Shown here: piece after piece, positions 63,521 to 64,000 of the stretch
Layout: the number at the start of each line of letters is the position of its first letter
How positions within the stretch are numbered: position 1 is the stretch's first letter
Assembly: GCF_026151205.1 (NCBI RefSeq)
Contig: NC_087075.1
Location: 3,136,359-3,200,358, forward strand
DNA length: 64,000 nt
Direction: 5' to 3'
Source: Bolinopsis microptera
Taxonomy: Eukaryota > Ctenophora > Tentaculata > Lobata > Bolinopsidae
Position numbers and translations under genes: made by a program
Notes under the pieces: generated by a model
What the model was told of the DNA's origin: nothing
Database searches by the model: none
The model's input: only the letters and a program-made list of their open reading frames with translations

Positions 63521-64000
63521 CGACTGTAACTTACTGCCTCGCGAGGGAATGAAGTGGGAATCTCCGTGCCGACTTGCTTGGCACATCTAGCGAAGAGTTT
63601 TGGTAACTGGTGTTTGGCTATCATCTGGAACTTTTGTACAAACACCTGGGACAACAATTTGTTAGTGGTTACTAAAGCGCAATAAGCAACATTTCAGGAA
63701 ACTTTATCAATCAACAAGAGTACTAATAACCCAATTAGCAATAACACTTAAAGTACTAATCAGCTAATTAGTTAATTAGTTAATTACCTCCAGCATCCTC
63801 ATCATCAGCTCACGTCCAGTATACAGTGTCTCCTTCTCACTCTTCTTATTGATAAAGTCCACAATGTTAATGAGGATTTTACATGCCATGTTCTGCATGC
63901 TTGGAGTAAGGTCACTGTCATGTACATTCTTACTGAACAGGTTCACTATTCCTGCTAGCTGCTTCAGTGACAACTTATCTCGTACCTGAGCGACGGAATG
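23416..64000 (-). CDS. TRRAP: TRRAP, transformation/transcription domain-associated protein; 75 exons, N-terminal part beyond window
   Basis: TRRAP is a giant PIKK-family pseudokinase that scaffolds the SAGA and TIP60/NuA4 acetyltransferase complexes in the nucleus and receives transcription activators. I matched 75 consecutive coding exons to my memory of human TRRAP, from about residue 390 (first visible exon 63788-63985, starting VRDKLSLKQL) to the terminal FATC (ENLCRLDPAWYPWL, stop 23416-23418). Order is HEAT/TPR-like solenoid, FAT, PI3K-like kinase fold, FATC. Splice sites are GT-AG and phases agree at all but one junction (exons 63/64). Coding length is about 10.4 kb, near expectation. 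Single extra bases break frame in exons 18 and 47. The kinase region lacks the HRD- and DFG-type catalytic residues, as is normal for TRRAP. Introns carry arrays, transposons and a nested antisense gene. Confidence 0.96.
24257..24715. repeat. 65-bp minisatellite carrying the exon 72 splice donor, 7 copies
   Basis: Each unit contains about 50 bases of TRRAP exon 72 coding sequence (reading GTLSTVHYHIPISKET) followed by the donor gtaagtga. The exon-proximal copy is the real exon end at 24664; the other six lie in the intron. Copies differ by only a few bases. Confidence 0.95.
24870..25330. repeat. Intronic arrays: 'ctaattagttaattaggt' then 'gtgacgtcacgtgag'
   Basis: An AT-rich array of about 20-bp units (24870-25040) is followed by nine copies of a 20-bp unit containing TGACGTCACGTGAG (25137-25322), which runs up to the exon 71 donor at 25332. 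Confidence 0.9.
25822..26522. mobile_element. 701-bp element bounded by G26 on the left and C15 on the right
   Basis: The left border is 26 Gs followed by 'caaccatattaaag'. The right border is the inverse, 'ctttaatatggttgg' then 15 Cs. The two ends share a direct block of about 75 bp with 'aaaatgtaggattttt' and 'gattttgacccgggg', each of which is itself an inverted repeat of 'attaaagtatattaaa'. Flanks share 'attact' (left 25814 region, right 26523), a possible short target duplication. There is no transposase. It lies 33 bp from the exon 69 donor. Confidence 0.75.
27525..28346. repeat. 38-bp minisatellite carrying the exon 66 acceptor, about 21 copies
   Basis: The unit, minus strand, contains 'taaacactcctcag' then 'AGGTCTACCTTATC', which is the 3' splice site and first 14 bases of exon 66. 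Every copy is nearly identical; two carry a 6-bp 'tggtta' insertion and some read ggggtg for ggagtg. The real acceptor is the copy next to the exon (27539-27541). Confidence 0.95.
28425..28493. repeat. 11-bp 'aagtgaaacta' array at the exon 65 donor
   Basis: About six copies run directly into the splice donor (gttagtttcac on the minus strand); each unit repeats an 'agtttcacttt' version of the donor's intronic flank. Confidence 0.85.
28924..33344 (-). CDS. TRRAP: TRRAP exons 55-64 (FAT domain, second part)
   Basis: Exons: 33243-33344, 32795-32984, 32451-32575, 31799-31969, 31457-31589, 31097-31237, 30381-30522, 29636-29734, about 29354-29506, 28924-29024. Matches include RVHTIPSVPLTDCHKKL (56), AHIFAMLGRSEDSMKTF (57), WALWAQYSDELF (58), EKWLEWVPQLL and GRVHPQALYFPIRNVYLT (59/60), LREIHPTMLNALE (62) and FEADFDFSNNQGKKLHK (64). 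The exon 63/64 junction is unresolved: exon 64 needs phase 1 and no GT of that phase exists in exon 63, so a micro-exon or another single-base shift is likely. Acceptors of exons 58 and 62 lie in tandem arrays. Confidence 0.85.
29050..29353. other. Intron 63 region with 'aaggagatattt' array
   Basis: Seven or eight units of a 12-bp repeat lie at 29060-29155. The rest, 29156-29353, should hold whatever joins exon 63 to exon 64. No micro-exon with matching phase could be identified. Confidence 0.5.
29711..29795. repeat. 41-bp duplication of the exon 62 acceptor, 2 copies
   Basis: Both copies contain 'agcacgtgcagtagtttgtt' and an acceptor (ag|GTGTAACAAACTAC on the minus strand). The exon-proximal copy at 29734 gives the conserved protein. 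Confidence 0.9.
29976..30342. mobile_element. 367-bp element bounded by G and C runs, with 8-bp direct repeats
   Basis: The left end is GGGGA then G10, then 'ccaatgactacc'. The right end is the inverse, 'gtagtcattgg' then C13. The 8-bp sequence 'accccaag' flanks both sides (29968-29975 and 30343-30350), a good candidate target-site duplication. The interior repeats 'ggggactaatggggact' and 'tggagacttttgggg'. No ORF. Same architecture as 25822-26522 with unrelated interior. Confidence 0.8.
30533..30875. repeat. 24-bp minisatellite 'gtcacgtgagctggagtttgtgac', about 14 copies
   Basis: Each unit contains TGACGTCACGTGAG or a one-base variant. It lies in the intron just upstream of exon 61. Long ORFs on both strands across it are repeat artefacts. 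Confidence 0.95.
31961..32066. repeat. 21-bp minisatellite carrying the exon 58 acceptor, 5 copies
   Basis: The minus-strand unit is 'tttaattgcag' plus 'ACTAATGACC', that is acceptor plus the first ten bases of exon 58. The five copies are identical. The exon-proximal copy ends at 31969. Confidence 0.95.
32370..32450. repeat. 'cacgtgactaaac' array next to the exon 57 donor
   Basis: Six copies of a 13-bp CACGTGAC-containing unit abut the donor. About 120 bp further into the intron (32327-32343) the donor and exon end 'gacctacctgtatagc' recur, so this junction too is duplicated. Confidence 0.85.
33356..33445. repeat. 'gtgacgtcatatattat' array in the exon 54/55 intron
   Basis: Four to five units of about 20 bp, each with TGACGTCA, lie upstream of exon 55. 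A separate 21-bp array ('attgctcgttacaaacaga', three copies) lies at 33150-33213 on the other side of that exon. Confidence 0.85.
34534..36169 (+). CDS. BTB/BACK-like protein gene nested antisense in a TRRAP intron
   Basis: The main frame is 34625-36169 (514 codons), with no introns. An ATG at 34534, just after a good acceptor (ttcttttag), opens a second frame reading IIIKLKDGDPLNVCKQILTK, typical of BTB strand and helix order. The main frame continues with MFRYMIQELNYDELDLEDFS, the expected next BTB segment, so the two belong together and are separated by one base near 34622. After the BTB comes a BACK-like helical stretch (FAFEESLYIRNKWEE). The last 150 residues (about CTEPGNCGFILKNCKY to the end) are Asn/Ser-rich and of unknown type. 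BTB proteins often serve as CUL3 adaptors or transcription cofactors; the role here is unknown. It lies between TRRAP exons 54 and 55. The frame break could be error or decay. Confidence 0.7.
36635..36710. repeat. 'catgtgacgtcacaccacg' repeat next to TRRAP exon 54 donor
   Basis: Four imperfect units with CACGTGATATGACGTCA or similar lie about 20 bases from the exon 54 donor. On the other side of the exon, 36860-36950 is a separate 12-bp 'acgttacagat' array. Confidence 0.8.
36730..38899 (-). CDS. TRRAP: TRRAP exons 48-54 (FAT domain, first part)
   Basis: Exons: 38681-38899, 38447-38555, 37978-38159, 37665-37808, 37428-37520, 37027-37210, 36730-36854. Key matches: KPCYLKYLGSVHNCWHQ (48), NEHDMW (49), GLWFRRCKHPET and FYELAQATYESA (50), ESSWRIGDWNTMKDVL (51), LKAWRNRPPVISDDIGHW and IFSWRQHYHQ (54), all FAT landmarks. 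Exon 50 ends at a weak donor, CAG|gttttt. It was chosen over a nearby gtgaga site because only it continues LWKDQ into WMECTRQCSQWN in frame. Confidence 0.92.
38320..38441. repeat. A/G-rich 'acaaagaaagaa' tract
   Basis: A purine-rich degenerate microsatellite in the intron after exon 49; ORFs over it are Lys/Arg-rich or Phe-rich artefacts. Confidence 0.9.
39015..44593 (-). CDS. TRRAP: TRRAP exons 37-47 (central region), with one apparent frameshift
   Basis: Exons: 44498-44593, 43928-44050, 43505-43698, 43107-43252, 42592-42794, 42370-42443, 41412-41593, 40151-40553, 39748-39899, 39377-39591, 39015-39210. Matches include AVTIEHQKLACDLAE (37), VVIKWEIQRV (38), KTVHSLLAKMFTMFP (41), SPLMILKAACATSPRYLEKF (43) and LITLIEKSPDPKLLRSL (44, the longest exon, 403 nt). 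Exon 39 is diverged and proline-rich, and the acidic linker of vertebrates is reduced to the Ser/Thr-rich exon 46. In exon 47 the frame of ELANHL shifts by one base at about 39093 before WVKMFAELWNTFSKDQQ; one extra base is the likely cause. Confidence 0.92.
40024..40115. repeat. 21-bp 'gatcatggtcgtcttggttac' array at the exon 44 donor
   Basis: About four units extend toward the donor of exon 44 (40150) without including it. Confidence 0.85.
40554..41411. other. 858-bp intron between TRRAP exons 43 and 44
   Basis: No known element recognised. There is a GC-rich patch with 'gtgcgcgtgcgcgcggc' near 40951 and a plus-strand ORF at 41073-41318 (81 codons, basic start, many Cys) that resembles nothing I know and is likely chance. 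Confidence 0.4.
41600..42048. repeat. 15-bp minisatellite 'gaggtgaggggttca', about 30 copies
   Basis: It starts seven bases upstream of the exon 43 acceptor and fills the intron. Because 15 is a multiple of three, all frames stay open and generate long artefactual ORFs. No splice site is included in the unit. Confidence 0.95.
42815..43095. repeat. 'acaccacgtgacgtcatcaca' array in the exon 40/41 intron
   Basis: About 13 diverged units of roughly 20 bp, most with CACGTGACGTCATC, fill almost the whole intron between the two exons. Confidence 0.9.
44815..45165. repeat. 10-bp minisatellite 'aaatgaaact', about 35 copies
   Basis: A strictly 10-bp period with some copies reading taaact, between TRRAP exons 36 and 37 and running to the exon 36 donor. 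The period is close to the helical repeat of DNA, so the A-tracts are in phase. Confidence 0.95.
45174..49010 (-). CDS. TRRAP: TRRAP exons 27-36 (central solenoid)
   Basis: Exons: 48890-49010, 48277-48404, 47903-48070, 47505-47650, 47220-47323, 46730-46881, 46432-46552, 45965-46113, 45558-45645, 45174-45313. Conserved pieces include MNRMFYNFLKH (27), VWNQAQFQERF (29), FELLFQLLRIYDA (30), QRRACFFKFVE (31), LRKLMKYAWPSMLP and GHLVLSLIISKFPINKKIV (34), VFHSLLKAH (35) and HWTKKIIVEDGHTV (36). The exon 32 donor at 46729 is repeated twice more downstream together with about 35 bases of exon sequence. Confidence 0.93.
45660..45785. repeat. 29-bp 'gcaattaaataaacttatcagttggt' array, 4 copies
   Basis: Tandem copies just upstream of exon 35; the unit does not include the acceptor. 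A different array of 'agtaactatt' units lies at 46137-46255 beside exon 34. Confidence 0.85.
46607..46760. repeat. About 60-bp repeat carrying the exon 32 donor, 3 copies
   Basis: Units share 'aactcaccctattttcagg' and 'tccatgaagacgttgat'. On the minus strand each gives the end of exon 32 followed by gtgagtt. The exon copy (donor at 46729) is followed by two intronic copies with two to three differences. Confidence 0.9.
47090..47190. repeat. 'aactaaataac' array beside exon 31
   Basis: Nine to ten copies of a 10- to 11-bp unit in the intron after exon 31. Confidence 0.85.
48165..48275. repeat. 29-bp 'cacgtgacagtgtgatgacgt' array at the exon 28 donor
   Basis: About four units, each with CACGTGAC and GATGACGTCA, run straight into the exon 28 donor. 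Confidence 0.9.
48430..48885. repeat. 'acgaacagacaaactaacaaacac' degenerate minisatellite
   Basis: Irregular units fill the exon 27/28 intron. The ORF on the minus strand (repeating VFVSLSVR) is an artefact. Confidence 0.9.
49247..53426 (-). CDS. TRRAP: TRRAP exons 15-26 (solenoid), with one apparent frameshift
   Basis: Exons: 53335-53426, 52915-53041, 52503-52635, 52199-52344, 51971-52023, 51598-51716, 51205-51372, 50833-50949, 50529-50723, 50089-50268, 49600-49731, 49247-49408. Conserved pieces include MSVVRHFSLLTVVQQSGVF (16), VIAECMGSEQSELANIGE (17), VRKQARQALLVLSEVTGKT (21) and FHLVPPPSKNF (26). In exon 18 the frame reading FQIPFFDVLVDKLC must shift by one base, at about 52282-52285, to reach CYERAWYTKVGG. 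Both halves match the family, so one base is extra in this sequence. A sequencing error is the simplest reading. Confidence 0.92.
49520..49625. repeat. 30-bp repeat carrying the exon 25 donor, 3 copies
   Basis: Each unit has 'cattacaaaccttgatggag', on the minus strand the last codons of exon 25 (HQHSIK) followed by gtttgtaatg. The copy nearest the exon (donor at 49599) was taken as real. Confidence 0.92.
49919..50042. mobile_element. Possible hAT-like MITE remnant
   Basis: It starts with CAGTGGCGTAAC, a terminus often seen in hAT-type elements, preceded by 'gcacgag'. It stops at a G-rich run followed by 'gcacga', a near match that could be a target duplication. The right end is not the inverse of the left, so it is truncated or misassigned. 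Confidence 0.35.
51717..51970. other. Intron 19/20, no element recognised
   Basis: Contains 'tttgattggtcgatagtcgaagctga', which recurs almost exactly at 36553 in another TRRAP intron, so it belongs to a dispersed repeat of unknown type. Confidence 0.45.
52135..52195. repeat. 'aaagtcacgtgataacact' repeats at the exon 18 donor
   Basis: Three units of about 25 bp with TCACGTGAT next to the exon 18 donor. A related pair of 'gtgacgtcacgccatgtttt' units lies at 52676-52725 upstream of exon 17. Confidence 0.85.
53273..53336. repeat. 18- to 19-bp repeat carrying the exon 15 donor, 3 copies
   Basis: 'gttaatagcttactaatta' repeats end at the exon; on the minus strand each gives gtaagctatta, the donor sequence of exon 15 at 53334. 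Confidence 0.85.
53607..58147 (-). CDS. TRRAP: TRRAP exons 7-14 (N-terminal solenoid)
   Basis: Exons: 57971-58147, 57666-57809, 55970-56109, 55659-55731, 54688-54776, 54376-54469, 53988-54124, 53607-53768. Strong matches include RLFKLLFGSV (7), GILKPHLQRIVNQSM (8), EFLPLLPSLLQSLNRLQSG (9), LPYLPALMDPLVSALN (10) and GLRTLELCIDNLQPNF (11). The 3' splice sites of exons 7 and 9 are part of tandem arrays (43-bp and 71-bp units). The exon-proximal acceptor copy was chosen because it gives the conserved protein with no added residues. Confidence 0.93.
54862..55495. mobile_element. Two tandem copies of a 313-bp interspersed repeat
   Basis: Copies start at 54862 and 55175 with 'actagaaagcccgtggtaac' and run through 'aaccgaagatacagccg' to a 'ggcggtcgtacatacatac' tail. 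They are about 95% identical. A short (cata)n tail and no coding capacity suggest a SINE-like or non-autonomous element. Tandem placement in one intron is unusual for independent insertion, so local duplication is more likely. Confidence 0.7.
56098..57597. repeat. 71-bp minisatellite carrying the exon 9 acceptor, about 21 copies
   Basis: On the minus strand each unit ends 'cacacctcag' then 'GCAGCACCAGTAC', the 3' splice site and first bases of exon 9. It fills the exon 8/9 intron. Copies are nearly identical, with variants (gaggtcac, gagctta, gagaccg). Since 71 is not a multiple of three, use of a distal acceptor would usually shift the frame. Confidence 0.96.
58132..58455. repeat. 43-bp minisatellite carrying the exon 7 acceptor, about 7 copies
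   Basis: On the minus strand units read 'accttgtgtttcag' then 'TATCGAGAGACAGCA', acceptor plus the first 15 bases of exon 7. Copies alternate between tatcgag and tctcaag. The array abuts the 5'-truncated end of the LINE at 58452. Confidence 0.95.
58452..60842 (+). mobile_element. 5'-truncated LINE (CR1/jockey group) in a TRRAP intron
   Basis: The RT frame runs 58463-59797 and contains FNNYFSNIA, NYRPISLLSSFSKIYEKL, LLLDYSKAFDLLEHKILLKKL, GIPQGSILGPLLFVIYINDL, LYADDANI and RFLGVIIDEKLTW. Near 59725-59760 the protein continues in another frame (59725-60252), so there is one frameshift before the C-terminal region. The endonuclease and ORF1 are missing. The 3' end is near 'gtctttacaacaacaac' at about 60842. 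It lies between TRRAP exons 6 and 7 in antisense orientation and is related to the LINE at 15370. Confidence 0.85.
60998..63985 (-). CDS. TRRAP: TRRAP exons 1-6 of the window (N-terminal solenoid)
   Basis: Exons: 63788-63985, 63535-63645, 63192-63294, 62826-62974, 61397-61531, 60998-61079. Recognisable segments are CKILINIVDFINKKSE and MMRMLE (exon 1), DCRVLVKTL across exon 3 into CGVKTITW (exon 4), and RSKEEKDIVEHFASVF (exon 5), each colinear with vertebrate TRRAP HEAT repeats. The proline-rich insert of vertebrates between exons 2 and 3 is replaced by a short Ala/Ser stretch. Exon 1 begins after a good acceptor at 63986-63988, so upstream exons lie beyond the right edge. The 4/5 intron holds a MULE-like element and the 6/7 intron a LINE. 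Confidence 0.93.
61666..62660. mobile_element. MULE-like DNA transposon remnant with long repetitive ends
   Basis: The left end (cgtactgtagtgcgacacgt) is exactly inverse to the right end at 62660. Both terminal regions are packed with GTGCGAC/GTCGCAC, roughly 14 copies in total. Flanks 'gattccc' and 'gattaccc' could be a decayed target duplication. Inside, on the minus strand at 61911-62117, a 68-codon fragment reads DSFADYYERTWVG and PLYAHWIWNQRDAVMAG, the pattern near the C-terminus of MULE/FLYWCH-associated transposases. A perfect 22-bp-arm hairpin lies at 62227-62279. Most of the transposase is gone. It sits between TRRAP exons 4 and 5. Confidence 0.7.
63481..63520. repeat. 'gtgaaa' hexamer array near the exon 2 donor
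   Basis: Six 6-bp units just inside the intron. A matching 'agtgaaagtgaaagtgaaa' run lies at 57811-57840, directly upstream of exon 8, so the same hexamer occurs in two TRRAP introns. Confidence 0.85.

Overview
The window is animal nuclear DNA. It is AT-rich, full of short GT-AG introns, minisatellites and transposon debris, and holds two large intron-rich genes read from the minus strand. The species cannot be named from the sequence. The mix of RTE-type and CR1/jockey-type LINEs, MITE-like elements and very high intron density fits a non-vertebrate metazoan.

Layout: (1) 1-1547, purine-rich low-complexity DNA, an 'ccaatgtct' array and a C20 run. (2) 1548-7988, a complete nine-exon minus-strand gene for a Golgi-type GT31 beta-1,3-glycosyltransferase of 375 aa. 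(3) 8131-23350, a transposon-rich spacer holding a small TA-flanked MITE, a 4.6-kb inverted-repeat element with nested insertions, a 318-bp satellite, a truncated LINE, a long hairpin element, and an uninterrupted 1071-aa RTE-type LINE ORF. (4) 23416-64000, the TRRAP gene on the minus strand. I could place 75 coding exons from about residue 390 (human numbering) to the FATC stop codon. They sum to about 10.4 kb of coding sequence (about 3,450 codons), close to what human TRRAP would have for the same part. The N-terminal part lies beyond the right edge.

TRRAP is the pseudokinase scaffold of the SAGA and TIP60/NuA4 histone acetyltransferase complexes. Its introns contain an antisense BTB-domain gene (34534-36169), a MULE-like element, a truncated LINE, two elements bounded by poly-G and poly-C, and many tandem arrays.

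The most unusual observation is that at least ten TRRAP introns carry minisatellites whose repeat unit spans an exon-intron junction. Intact splice-site copies, and often exon bases, are therefore tandemly multiplied (up to about 21 times). A second pattern is the recurrence of E-box/CRE-like motifs (CACGTG, TGACGTCA) as independent arrays in more than a dozen TRRAP introns. Two single-base coding shifts in TRRAP exons, and one near the start of the BTB gene, may be assembly errors or real.
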